From: Desmodesmus armatus
Taxonomy: Eukaryota > Chlorophyta > Chlorophyceae > Sphaeropleales > Scenedesmaceae
NCBI GenBank assembly: GCA_007449985.2
Contig: VIIQ02000106.1
Coordinates: 124,001 to 188,000, forward strand
Length of the DNA stretch: 64,000 bases
Reading direction: 5' to 3'
The position numbers were made by a program, and so were the translations under genes. Positions 22,701 through 33,900 of the stretch are shown piece by piece. Numbering within the stretch: the first letter of the stretch is position 1; each line of letters begins with the position of its first letter. The notes below the pieces were generated by a model that made no database searches, had not been told where the DNA came from, and saw only the letters and a program-made list of their open reading frames with translations.

Positions 22701-24120
22701 ACCCTTTTCAACCGCTGACAAGTGGGTCAGCAACATCATCGACAATCAAGCTCTGCTTGTAATGCAGGCACCTGATCAATGCCAAGACCTTTGCCAAGAC
22801 ACCAAACGTGTACTGCTTGAGCAGCACGTGTGAGACTGTCGCCGGCACCTGCCTGACCACCGACACATTTGACGGCCCCAGGGGCAGACGCATGCTTGTC
22901 ACATCCATGAGCCTTGCTCAGGTAAACTGATGCCACATTTTCAATCGGCGGGCGCCATGCAGCGGGCTGCTGCGCCTAACCATGGTAATAATGATAACTC
23001 CAACCGGTTGACGACCAAATTGTGCAGCTGGTAATGCTGCTTCATGCACAGCGGTATGGGTGTGGGGTGTCAACATGCCTGGGCATGATCACTATCAAGT
23101 TATGCCATGGGCAAGCAATCACCTGCCAGTCCCTCAATTGCGTCTGTCGAACCCACGATGTGACCAACCTCTACGAGCTTTTCCAGGACAATCAGCAATC
23201 ATCGCCATCGTCAAGCGTCGCATACCAAACTGCCGCTGCTGCCGTTGCTGCTTCTGCCGCTGCTACTCATGCTGTTCACAGATGCGCCTTGTGGACGTGA
23301 CCAATCCTTACAAGCTGAAGACCCTTGACACCTACAAGCTGCCAGAGGGCTTTGGAGCACACGTGGTGAAGTTTGATGCCAATACGTGGACTGCTGCCCT
23401 TGCTACTTACCTCCTTGATATTCCTGGTGAGCTGCCATCAGGCGTGCAGCATCCAAGGCTCGCGTGTCACACATCACACGTGTTTGAGTTGTTGACTTAT
23501 GCGTTACTTTTGACCTCTAGTTGGTGTGGGCTCTGTTGCTGTCTGTAATGTTGAAACATGCATTGATGACACTGTCATCAATGTGTCAAGTGGCACTTGC
23601 CTGGTTTGTTGATGAGTGATATGTTTGTGGCTGCGCACATGGGAATCATACACATACTTTGGGCCGGCTGCACATGTTTTCAACTGGGGGGGGGCAGTTT
23701 TGTTGGTTCATGATGTGAATTGTATCACAGGTGGTCACATTGTGGAGCCTTAGTGGCGGACCATACCTTTGACGTCAGGTGCTTTCAAGCTGTACATCAA
23801 ACACAGCTGTACAAATTATGCCCAATGGCAACATTGGGTGGTATAGGGCATACTGGCGCAGTGTAAGTTGCGCAGGACAGGATACTGAAAGATTGTGTGC
23901 AAACTGCTGTCTGTATACTTGTTGTGTGGTTGCAGGCACTGTGCTGCACTTCCCCTCCGACCAGTCAGTGCGGCTCTTCTACATTGACCTCTACAGGGAC
24001 AAGATTGTTGCAAAGGACAAGGTGGATGCAAAGGGCAGCAGCGGAGTCATTGACTTCAAGACAGCAGTACCAAGCAAGGGCCCTGGCAACTGCCACGGCC
24101 TCGCCTTCAACTATGTGTAA
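19749..24120 (+). CDS. Secreted-type selenium-binding protein (SBP56/SELENBP1) relative
   Basis: Exons joining in phase: 19749-20244, 20586-20680, 20979-21080, 21301-21487, 21866-22052, 22256-22402, 22768-22921, 23282-23426, 23936-24120, about 565 residues. The N-terminus has a hydrophobic signal-like helix (SIVLVVLLLPRVPATA), then a Pro/Ala/Glu-rich linker of about 130 residues. The rest resembles the SBP56 beta-propeller: KLYLYAWCGVTY, TPYVGTEAHHCNVDKTGKW, LGAGGLLSFLKGAPDIFMFD, GHTGGGVVRIPDP, FWVSGGMGKL, MRLVDVTNPYKL. SELENBP1-type proteins include methanethiol oxidases, but the family is diverse and the substrate here is unknown. A Cys-rich insert (YCLSSTCETVAGTC) and the leader are unusual and suggest export. 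Further small exons near 23530-23605 and 23774-23865 (QIMPNGNIGWYRAYW) are possible; the exons listed join without them. Confidence 0.72.
22499..22590 (+). repeat. Copy of an SBP-like exon 3' edge
   Basis: Codons for SGIIDGLMEAR and PGLFWVSGGMGKL plus a GTGAGT donor repeat the true exon end at 22319-22405 (GTAAGT donor), about 180 bp downstream. Either donor could be used in principle. Confidence 0.88.
23155..23190 (+). repeat. Short decayed copy of an SBP-like exon start
   Basis: DVTNLYEL codons here mirror VDVTNPYKL of the exon beginning at 23282. The rest of the copy has decayed. Confidence 0.5.
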
Positions 24121-25700
24121 GTCTTATGGCAAGCCTCCTTGAAGGGCTGGCCTCTGTAGGCTTTCTTTTCTGCTGTACCTAGCTCCCAACACAGTGTGTT
24201 TTTGTGCGACAAATCGTACTGTGTATGATTTTTAGTCACAAGGCTTGGATACTGCATGTTACTGGACCTCTGTGGCTGTGGACATACCTTTGCGTCGTCC
24301 AACCTCACAGAAAGTCCGCAGTGCACTGCGTGGGACGCGAGGCAAGCAACTCTGACGCAGTCAGGCTTGTACTGAGTCATGTGCCCCAAGGTGCCGCATT
24401 GAGAAGTGGTGTGCGGTACAGGCTATGTGTGTCAGAAGTGTCCTCATGTTTTGAGAGGGCGGGTAAGGTTTGCGTGGGTCTCAGCTGAGACAGCTGGGGT
24501 GTGAGTGTGGTCGACCAAGTTGGTTTACTTGTTCAAATGCTGCAAAAGAGCGAGAGAGGGACTGCAGAGATCTGTTTGCTGCACACTGGCAAGCATTGCC
24601 ATTGAGTGTGATGTTTGGCACTTGCCGCTAGCTTGCACAGGTTATACGTGCCCATCCTTCTCCGACTGAGCAGTCATGGGGGCTTCATGCAGCATTTGTT
24701 TGATGGTCAATGAGTCTTGGCACATAGTTCACGTGACCGCTAGGTGGCACCTTATGGCCATGCAGTGATCTGCATTCAGCACACCGTGACGATGGCTCTT
24801 GGAAAGGTCAAGTGCCTTGACGCCCGGCTTGCATACACACCGTCCCCGGTGCTGTGCCTTGGGACAGCGTCCATCTGCACAAGGGCGTATGTGCAGTTTA
24901 TGTCTTGTCACTGGATGTGGTGGGTGGTGGCCCTTGTGATCTGGCTTTTCCCTTTTCCCTTTTCCCTTTTCTTGAAAAAGGATATACTTCTTATTTGGGG
25001 GTCGTTTTTTGACGCACGATACATGTCAAGCCTGCTGTCATGTTGGGGTAGCGTCTGTCGCATCCGATGCAAGTTGCCTTCTCGTGTCTGGGCTTCTGCA
25101 TATGGCACATGCCTGCTATGTTTATCATCCTGATGGTTTCTTGTGTTCTGCAGACACTGTCTGGCCGTGCATGTTTTGGAGTTGTGTTGCTGCCTGAGTG
25201 GTTTTTCACCCTTCATTGCATGTCACATCTAGCCCCTTACATTTCTACAGTTTTGCCCCATGTATGCATTCCTCCTCGGTCATGATGGGGCAGCGTGCCT
25301 CCCTCGTTGTGATTGGCCATGCCATGGCCACCCATGGACTTTCTTGATTGCAGAGTGCTGGGCTTGCACTGTGTTGCACTGCATGACTTTGCCAGTGATG
25401 CCTCTTGCAACAGGGGGCTACGAAGCTGGGCTGGGTTGTTTGCGCAAGGTTTTCTGCATGCAAGGGGCATAGACACGGCTCACAGAGCGAGGGATACTGC
25501 TGGTGCCGTATCACTGTGAGCCCACTTCAATATACACAGCTACAAAGGATGACATGGCCCCAGCAACACTATACTACAAGGCTTGTTGCGGCTACCAGGT
25601 TGCTCGTTTCCTGCTACATGCTGTGTAAAGTTGCCTCTCAGCAGAATTGTGGTCACGCCACACTGTGACAGTCGTGCACGGCTTTGGTTCATGGTTTGTG
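24121..25700. other. Intergenic, no gene supported
   Basis: This is 3' flank of the SBP-like gene. A short pyrimidine array (CCCTTTT repeats, 24950-24970) is the only feature noticed. Confidence 0.5.
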
Positions 25701-25713
25701 AGGTGCCACTGGT

Positions 25714-26124
25714 ACATGTTGTGAGCAAAAGGCTACCGGATGTTGCGGGGACATGTATTAGGCTACATATCCGCATGATTCCATCAGGGTTGTACTCGTA
25801 ACCCCTTGGATAGGGCACAACACGTTACCACACGCGACTTCTCCGAGTCCGTGACTGGTGTTGCTCCTACTTCGCAACACGCCGCCCACCTACAACGGCC
25901 GGCGTCTCGACGGCCATACGCGAGACCCACTCGAGATCGCTTTGGTTGTATCGGACGATCGCCTTTGCTGGGATTCGATCCCGATACGCCAGGGTTGCAG
26001 GCCAGGCGCTCTAAGAGTGCACTAAGGCCTCACCTGTTCTCCGCTACCACATGTTGTGAGCAAAAGGCTACCGGATGTTGCGGGGACATGTATTAGGCTA
26101 CATATCCGCATGATTCCATCAGGG
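25714..26124. repeat. 76-bp direct repeats flanking an insert
   Basis: The 76-bp sequence at 25714-25789 (starts ACATGTTGTGAGCAAAAGG) recurs at 26049-26124. The insert between them holds a tRNA-like segment. Pieces of both recur at 29142-29190 and 35692-35754 beside LINE copies. Confidence 0.8.
25963..26032 (-). other. Degenerate tRNA-like segment (SINE head or pseudo-tRNA)
   Basis: The minus strand has a B-box-like GGGATCGAATCCC, an A-box-like TAGAGCGC and near-complementary ends (GCCTTAG/CAAAGGC). Stems are mismatched, so this is probably a tRNA-derived repeat and not a working tRNA. Confidence 0.4.
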
Positions 26125-26161
26125 CCTGGGCATGCCGTAAAACTGCCTCGCATCAGCACGG

Positions 26162-26375
26162 ACATCTATGGTGGCGGGTTCTCTCCTTTCCGTGCTGTCT
26201 GTTCCCGTAAAACTGCCTCGCATCAGCACGGACATCTATGGTGGCGGGTTCTCTCCTTTCCGTGCTGTCTGTTCCCGTCCTTGTAGGTCCTGCAAAGGAC
26301 TTTGGTTCCCTTCCGATGCTGGGTGTCGTTGCAGCGTAGCTGCGTGTGTCGCCCTGTAACCCCTTCTTCTTCTTC
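26162..26375 (+). mobile_element. 5'-truncated (CTT)n-tailed LINE-type fragment
   Basis: The segment ends in CCCTTCTTCTTCTTC and is flanked by ATCAGCACGG on both sides (26152-26161 and 26376-26385). An internal tandem duplication of about 70 bp is present. A sister copy lies at 28978-29125. Confidence 0.65.
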
Positions 26376-26385
26376 ATCAGCACGG

Positions 26386-27704
26386 ACGCTGGGGGCCAGC
26401 TGTTGCCAGACCCCTTGCGTGCTTTTGCCCTTGGCATCAGGGCTCTGCCGTATATTCGCCATGTGGGCGCTAACCCGGTCCAGCCCGGCCCGTGGTGTTA
26501 CTATGTCCCATTGTGGTCCAATCCGGTGGTGGCGCAGAGGGAGCAGTGGGACTGGTATGGACAGCAGCGGCAAGTGATGGTGGGGTTGGAGTTTGTGGTG
26601 CCTGACTTGTTGGGCCTCACCCAGCTGCAATGTGCAGGGCAGGCGCTGCATTGGTTGCAGCTGGTTGAGGCTATCTGTTCCATTCCTGACCTGGGGGCAA
26701 GGGAGGAGGCATACAGGATGCATGTGTGGGACCCTGTGTTGCAGCATCGCCCTAGGTATGCTAACATGGTGGTGGCTAGGGAGGAGTTGGCTGTGTTGGT
26801 CGCGGCCATCCCTAGTGCATGGCAGGATGCAGCACGTGCAGTGCTGCGGGGTAGGCCATCCGGGCGGCTGCCGGCCGTTTCAGAGGCTCAGCTTACCGCA
26901 GCTAGGGACAGGGTGTGTGCTGATCTGGGCTGGCATACTCGCAATGGGGATGTGGTGAAGCTTGAGGCCCTCACTGTGTCGCTAGCTACCCAGTGTCAAT
27001 CCTTGGATGCGCTGTCAGCCATTGCTGACAGGCATGCTGCCTTTCGTCAGAGGGTGTTGTCTGTTGATATGCTGCAGCCAATTGTGGGCCAATTGCCCGA
27101 GGTCACTCGGGTGCTTCGGCGGTGGTGGAAGCTGCGTGTGCCTAATGAGCACAAGGAGGCTGCATGGCGGCTCACCCTCGACGCGTTCCCTACGGCCCAG
27201 CGCATGCACACAGGCACCTCTTGTGTAGCATGTGGGGCTGCTGAGCCCGGTGTACAGCACCATTGTTGGGAGTGTCCTGTTGCAGGGGCGGTGCGGGCGG
27301 AGATTGAGGGGCAGTTGCGAGCTCACCGGGTGGGCGACGCCCCCCCTTGGTTGGCTGCTGACCGCGGCCTGCAGTGTGCAGCTTTGTGGATGGGGGTGAA
27401 ACCTCATCCCCGGTTGCATCATATTGTGTGGGACATGGTGTGTCTGGCTGGCATCGGTGCTGTTGACTTCGGCCGCAGAGTGGCGTGGGCTGTGGCAGCA
27501 GAAGGTCCTGCGTTGCCTCTGCTGACGGTAGAGCGCATTGCAGGGCGTGCTGCTGTTGGGGAGTTTTGGCGCGTCTTGGCTGACTTTGCGGTTTCTGCAA
27601 TCATCCCTAAGCGGGCGCAGGGGCTTGCGCTCACACAACAGCCTTTCATTGCATGGCATGTGGTGCTGTCAGGAGGCAACGGTTTGCGGGTAGTTAGGCA
27701 TTGA
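26386..27704 (+). pseudogene. LINE-B ORF2 C-terminal region, truncated but open
   Basis: The frame is open to the stop at 27704. It encodes the region after the reverse transcriptase: RRWWKLRVPNEHKEAAWRLT and a Cys/His cluster CVACGAAEPGVQHHCWECP (zf-RVT type). It lacks endonuclease and RT, so it cannot act alone. It is intact where the longer copy has a frameshift (near 34188) and shows which frame is original. Confidence 0.85.
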
Positions 27705-28117
27705 GCTTCTGCATGTGGTGACATGTGAGTTGCTGGCTGCTGTGTGACTTCTATCCTGCTGGCTTGTGAACAGTGCAGCGACTGGTGGTGTCGGTGAAGT
27801 TGCCCCCACGTGCGCCCACTGCAACATGTGGGAGTGTTTTGTGGCTCGCAGCTGTGTGTTCGCTGTTTTCTGTTCCGTCCGCCCTTTCTTGTCGCAACCC
27901 TGCAGGTGCGAGAAGCAGTGCCGTTGGCGCCATTCAGTCCTTCCAGTGTATTATATCTCTGTGTTCGCAATCTGGAAGCACACTGAGTGTGCGTGACAAG
28001 CTTTTGATGGTGGGGTTTGTCCGAACGGCCCCCTTCCGTGCTGGTTGTGTCCATCCGTGGCTGGGTTCAGTTGCAACGTAGTTGCTTGAGAAACCCGTGT
28101 AACACCTTCATTCATTA
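26386..28117 (+). mobile_element. 5'-truncated copy of LINE-B with 10-bp target duplication
   Basis: This is nearly identical to 33955-35690 of the longer element. It starts inside ORF2, keeps the 3' UTR and ends in (TTCA)n. ATCAGCACGG at 26376-26385 and 28118-28127 forms a clean target-site duplication. Confidence 0.88.
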
Positions 28118-28977
28118 ATCAGCACGGCCTGGGCATGCCGTAAAACTGCCTCGCATCAGCACGGCGCTGCAACATGCGCCAGGGGCTGTCCCAGCCCAGC
28201 CTCGCTGGTGTGTTTCACCCCTATTATAGTCAGTAGTTATTCCTCATGTGTCTGTGCCGCGGATCAGGAGGCAGCCTGTGCAGCACGGGCTGAGCTCAGC
28301 CGACGCGGTGTGCTGACGTGGGTCTTTCACGTAGGCCGCGCGCTGGGGTTGTTGTGTCGTCCCTTGTCTTTGTTGGTTTCTGTGTTTGTGTTGTGGCTGT
28401 TTCGGACCAGCGTTTGGCCAGCACAGTGGGCTGTCGGACCGGTGGGGCAGTGGCAGTTGACAGCAGTAGCTGGAGAGCTGGAGCTGGAGCTTGAGCAGCA
28501 GCTGGCGTGCAGCATCACGCACAGTGTTGATTATCTTCACTGTGCCGTGGTTTTGTCGCGTTTACAGCAGCAGCAGCAGCAGCTTTGGCTGGATCAGCAG
28601 CAGTCCGCTGAGTCAGCAGGCAGGTGCTGGTGTGCAGCAGCAGTGGCAGCAGAACACAGGCAAGGGCCGTGCAGTGGCCTTGGGCCTGGTTGTAGGGGGC
28701 AGTGTTGCTGGCCTGTGAACGGTGCAGGTGCTTGGGCGCGCTGACTTGGGGCAGCCCGGTATACAAAGGTGTCGCTCTGACACCCCGGGCACCTGTCTTG
28801 GGGGTGTGTATCGCAGCACAGCTGGAGCCTTTCTTCCACATTGTGTTCGAAGTGGTTGCCCCGGGGGCATGGGGGTGTGTGTTCGGCTTGGTACTGGTGG
28901 AAGCCCTCTTGTCTGTGTGGCTGGCTTTGTGGGGTTGAAGCCTTGCCTGTGGTCCCCTCCTTTCAGACAGTCTCCTC

Positions 28978-29125
28978 TGCAGACATCTATGGTGGCGGGT
29001 TCTCTCCTTTCCGTGCTGTCTGTTCCCGTCCTTGTGGGTCCTGCAAAGGACTTTGGTTCCCTTCCGATGCTGGGTGTCGTTGCAGCGTAGCTGCGTGTGT
29101 CGCCCTGTAACCCTTCTTCTTCTTA
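28978..29125 (+). mobile_element. (CTT)n-tailed LINE fragment inside the LINE-B 5' region
   Basis: Nearly the same sequence as 26162-26375, from ACATCTATGGTGGCGGG to the CTTCTTCTT tail. Confidence 0.75.
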
Positions 29126-29199
29126 AAAAAAAAAAAAAAATTCCATCAGGGTTGTACTCGTAACCCCTTGGATAGGGCACAACACGTTACCAGGCTGCC

Positions 29200-29212
29200 C
29201 CTTCTTCTTCTT
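29200..29212 (+). mobile_element. Tail-only insertion, 13 bp CTT tract with 9-bp duplication
   Basis: CAGGCTGCC occurs at 29191-29199 and 29213-29221, with only CCTTCTTCTTCTT between. This looks like a reverse-transcription event that copied only the element's tail. Confidence 0.6.
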
Positions 29213-29262
29213 CAGGCTGCCTATGCAGCACACAACAGGCAGCAGCGACAGATGCACTCCTT

Positions 29263-29301
29263 TTTCTTGCAGCGTAGCTGCGTGTGTAACCCCTTCTTCT
29301 T
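29263..29301 (+). mobile_element. 39-bp LINE 3'-end insertion with 13-bp target duplication
   Basis: AGATGCACTCCTT at 29250-29262 and 29302-29314 flanks a 39-bp piece of the (CTT)n family 3' end (contains GCAGCGTAGCTGCGTGTGTA). It splits the open frame upstream of the current ORF1 ATG: HNRQQRQMHSF before it and MHSFPGVLK after it. Confidence 0.8.
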
Positions 29302-29303
29302 AG

Positions 29304-30406
29304 ATGCACTCCTTCCCAGGAGTTCTGAAGTTGCTGCTGCCTCCCGAGGCTCTGGCCTCCAGGAAAGTGGCCCTGGAGGTGCAGAAGCTGATCGACCCAG
29401 CAGATGCAGCAGCACGGGCAGCAGCAACACAGCAAATGCAGGACTGCCCATCCGGCCAGGAGGTACAGCGCCTGCGGGATACCTGGTCTGAGGCGCAGCC
29501 TGCAGGCATGGAGGACCCAGCAGTCGCCGAGGCAGCAGCTGCGGGCATGGCACCGGCAGCGCTGCGGCCAGTCCTTGAGCGGTTTGCTGCAGCGGGGGAG
29601 ATGGCCAGCAGCTTTGCTACCGTCATTGAGCAGCTGGTGAGCAGGGACGGATGGGAGCTGGGTTGGAGCCACCCCAGGTTTTTCAGGAAGGATGCTGTGC
29701 ATGCAGGGCGCAAGGTTGCAGCCATGCACGCGTCCTATCAGTTCATTCTGCACAGCAAGGCAGCCCTGCAGGGCCTACTGGACCCACAGACCGGCAAGCT
29801 GCAGCTGCCGGACGGTGGGGAGCAGTACACTCTGCGGTATGACGGGCTGCCAGTCCGGGTCTTCAGCTTGTGCGGGGTGCGGGGCATTGGGCCGCAGCAG
29901 TGGGCCACGGCCATGGAAGCAGCCGGCGTCACTGTGCTGGCAGCGGACTGGGCCTTGGATCAGCAGCAGCGGCAGCTGTGGGATGAGGTGAAGCTGGTGC
30001 TGGCAGTCACAGCCAGCGCACCCTCAGCAGTGGAGATGCCCACACCAGACGGCACCAGCAGTTTCTTCGTGCAGCTGCGGGAGTGCACAGATGCAGCAGA
30101 CCTCAGTGCTGCCGCCCTGCGCAAGGGAGCCAGCCATGCTATGCAGCGCGAGTGGATTGCGTCCCGCACCCAGCAGCAGCTTGCAGAGCAGCAGGAGCAG
30201 CAGCGCCGCCAGCGTGAGCAGCAGGAGCATGACAGGCAACAGCAGGCGGCTGAGCTGGCGGCTCAGCGCCAGCAGCAGCGGCAGCAGCCGCGGGAGCGCC
30301 AGCAGCAGAGGCAGCAGCAGGAGGCCCCAGCCGCTGACGCTGCACAGTCACCCTCGCAGTCAGCTGGCACTGCACCTGCCTCACAGAAGCGGCCCACACC
30401 AGACCT

Positions 30407-30448
<42 letters not shown>

Positions 30449-30970
30449 ACCCTCTGGCCCGATCGGGCAACAGCAGCAGGCCCGCCTGCAGCCGTGCACG
30501 AGGGCGCGCCAGCTGCCGCAGCTGCCTCAAGCAGCACCAGCAGCAGCACCAGCAGCAACGCCAAGAGCAGCACTGGCGGCACCAAGAAGCGCCCTGTGTC
30601 TGAGAGCCAGCGCAAGCTGGCTCGCCGCCAGGCAGCCGCCTCTGCATCGCAGGCCGGCCCAGCAGCAGGCACCCCAGGTGCACAGCAGCACGTGACAGCC
30701 ACAGCTCGGGCGGCAGGGTCTGAACTGAAGCGGCAGCGCATTGAGCAGTTCAGGGTGGTGCTCTCTAAGCAACAGCAGCAGCAAGAGCAGCGCCGCTCTC
30801 TCAGGGTTGTCCAGCGCCGTCAGCAGCAGCAGCAGCAGGACAGCCAGGCCGCACTTCCCTCCATCATCCCAGCGGGCTTCAGCGCCTCGCAGTACGCTGG
30901 CACGCCCGCCCCAGAAGGGGGCTCGCCACAGCTGTGGCCGGCCACCCCCTGGGCCCCCCCTCAGCATTAA
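29304..30970 (+). pseudogene. LINE-B ORF1 (Gln-rich, nucleic-acid-binding type), frameshifted
   Basis: The frame from 29304 encodes an ordered N-terminal part (SFPGVLKLLLPPEALASRK; YDGLPVRVFSLCGVRGIGPQ) followed by long Gln-rich and Arg-rich stretches, including a run of about 14 Gln at 30407-30446. Near 30490 the sensible frame changes: the Lys/Arg-rich C-terminus (TKKRPVSESQRKLARRQ; SELKRQRIEQFRVVL) is in the frame ending at 30970. Position and composition fit an ORF1 RNA-binding protein of a LINE. No RRM or CCHC knuckle was recognised. The natural start may lie upstream of the 39-bp insertion at 29263. Confidence 0.65.
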
Positions 30971-33900
30971 ATGCGTAGGGCTCCAACCCTGCGCATGGGC
31001 TGCCACAACGTCAATGGGCTGGCAGCCAAGCTAGAGGGCTTGTTGGCTCTCTACAAGGCCCTCGGTTTGGATGTAGTAGTGGCAGCCGATACACACGTCA
31101 GCTTCTTGCAGCGCACTCAGCTAGAGTCACGCCTGCTGGCCAGGGGCTGGCGCAGCTACTGGTGTCTAGCCTATCAGCAGACAGCACAGTTGCGGGCAGG
31201 GGTGACAGTACTTATCAAGGACAGCCTGCTGCGGTCCGGCAAGCTGCAGGTTCGTGCCAGTGGGGCGACACCAGGTCCGTCTTCCCCAGCCACCAATGGC
31301 AGGCTGCTCCGCGTGCCGCTGCGGTGGGGGGGACAGGACTTGGACCTGGTTGGGGTGTATTTCCATGCTTCAGAATATCAGCGCAACGTAGACATCATAG
31401 AAGGCACCCTGCAGGAGTGGTGTGCCGCTGCTCCTGGGGGCGCATGGTCGCTTTGGGGGACTGGAACTTTGCGCCCTGCCCTAGCGTTGATCGCGGCCGC
31501 ATGCCGCGCCAGCAGCAACAGCAGCAGCAGGGGGCAGGGCCTGGGGAGGAAGGGGACGGGAGCCAGCCGCAGCCGTCGCAGCAGCAGGGGCCAGGGGCAG
31601 CTGCCACGCACGACACAGCCCCTACAGCTGCGTGGCGGCGGTGTGTGCCAAACCTGCGGGACGTCTGGCGGGCCAAGCACCCCCACAAGCGAGCATACAC
31701 CTACTTTCACCCTCGGGGTATCTCGCGGTTGGACAGGGTGTATGTCAGCACAGGGCTGCTGCCACAGGTGGCAGCTGTCCGGCATGCAGATCAGCAACCA
31801 TCAATCAGCGACCACACTCCTGTGGTGGTGCAGCTGCTGCCGTCAGGGCCAGGGGTGTTGGGCCCAGGCCTCCCGAAGCTGCACTTGTCCCTGCAAGGGG
31901 ACTCAGAGTGCGAGCAGCAGCTGGCAGACTGGCTGGCGATAGAGGATGCAGCAATGCCATCTGACCCGCTAGCTATGGTAGTGGGGTGGTCATCATTCAA
32001 GCAGCGGCTGCGGCTCCAGGTGCAGGCCCTCAACCGGGAAGCCAAAGCCCGGCGGGCCAATCAGGGGTCGGCAGCCCGCAGAAGGGAAGCATGGGGTGCA
32101 GTGCAGGCAGCACGGCAGCGGCTGGCGCAGTGCCAGGATGGGGCACAGGTGCAGGCAGCCGTGACCGAACTGCAGGATGCCTCCTCTGGCCTTGCAAGCC
32201 TGCTCACCCAGGAGGAGGAAGTATTGCGGCAGCGTAGGCGGCAGCAGTGGGTGCATCTGGGGGAGAGGCCTAATCCTGTCATGACCAAGCTGCTGCGGCC
32301 CAGCCAAGGAGCGTCATTCATTGCTGGGCTGCACGCACCTGGGTCGGGGCATTTGGTGGTGGATGGGGTGGGGTTGGCCAGCATTGTGGGACGCCGGTAT
32401 GCAGAGGTCAGCACAACTCCGCAGGTGCAGCCTGCAGCACAGCAGGCGGTGCTGCAGGCCATGGCACAGCACAGCCAGCGGCTGACGGCCGAGCAAGCTG
32501 CTGAGCTGGGGAGTGCATCGGTGTCAGTTGAGGAGGTAGAGCGGGCCATCTTGCGTACGGCGCCTGGCAAGGCCCCGGGGGTGGACGGTATTCCCGGAGA
32601 ACTGTTCAGGCGGTACCGACAGCAGCTTGCTCCCATCCTGGCCAAACTGTACTCGGCCGTTGGGGCAACACAGCAGTGCCCGCCGGGGTTTCTTGATGGG
32701 GCGGTTGTGCCAGTGCTGAAACCTGGTGGGGTGCACACCAATGTGGATGCTTATCGCCCCATTCAATTACTTAACTATGACTACCGTCTTATGGCCAAGT
32801 TACTGGCCAACAGGTTGTTGCAAGTGGCGGGGGTCATGATTGATCCAGCGCAGTGTGCTTTTTTGCAGCATCGGCACATAGGGGATAGTGTGCGGCTGCT
32901 GCAGCTGCTGCCCCAGGTGCTGCGTGCCCGCCACCAAACAGCCATAGCTGCTTTCCTGGACTTCAGGAAGGCTTATGACACTGTGTCGAGGGAGTTTCTG
33001 TTTGCAGCTGGGGAGACCCTTGGGGTGGGTGCCGGGTTTCTGCAGTGGATGAAGCTGCTGTTGACAGACACTCTGACATGTGCAGTTGTCAACGGCTTTC
33101 AGAGCTCTTTCTTTCAGTGTGGTGCTGGGGTTAGGCAGGGCTGCCCTCTGGCACCCCTGATGTACCTGTTTGCAGGGCAGGCGTTGCTCTGCCATCTGAA
33201 GCAGTGTGGCATTGGTATTGATGTTGCAGCCGGCAGGCTGGTCGCCACACAGTATGCTGATGATGTGGAGCCCCTCCTGCCTGGGGAGGCTGATGTTTCT
33301 GGTCTGCTGGAGCATTTGTCGGTGTATGGGGATGCTACAGGCCAGCGGGTGCAGCCGCCCAAGTGTCAACTGTTGCCTTTGGGCCAAGCGGTGGTGGACC
33401 CTGCCCCTGTGGCAGGCATGGCGGTGCGTGACACCTGCAAAAGCCTGGGGGTTGTCTTTGGCAGTGTGGGGGTGGTTGGAGTGGATTGGGCGCATCGGCT
33501 GGGCATTGTGCGGGAACGGGTGCAGAGGATCAGCCGCATCCCTGACCTGTCCATGTTTGGTCGTGCTTTTGCGTTCAATGGGTATGCCATCTCCACACTG
33601 TTGTATCATGCACACTTTGCTGGGGCCCTGCCAGCTGAGCATGCCAGGCAACTTATCAAATGGGCCTCTGCCCTTGTTGATGCTGGCCTGGGCCCTGATG
33701 ATGATCAGCGACGGGCACCAGGGGTGCCCAGGGCGTGTATGGAGGCCCACCCTAGGGAGGGAGGTTTGGGTCTGCTGCCAGTGCGGGCCCACCTTCACTC
33801 TCGCCTGGCTTGTGAGGCAGTGCAAGTGTTGGTGGGGGATGCTCGCAAGCCTTGGGTTGCAGTCAGCAGGGAACTGTTGCAGCACCATGTGCCGGTGGTG

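Noticed and set aside
23060..23130. Exon-like frame VNMPGHDHYQVMPWAS in the SBP-like gene
   Set aside because: It does not join in phase to its neighbours and has no good donor; left out of the model.
25860..26050. 5S rRNA
   Set aside because: The GC-rich paired look suggested it, but conserved 5S boxes are absent; tRNA-like boxes fit better.
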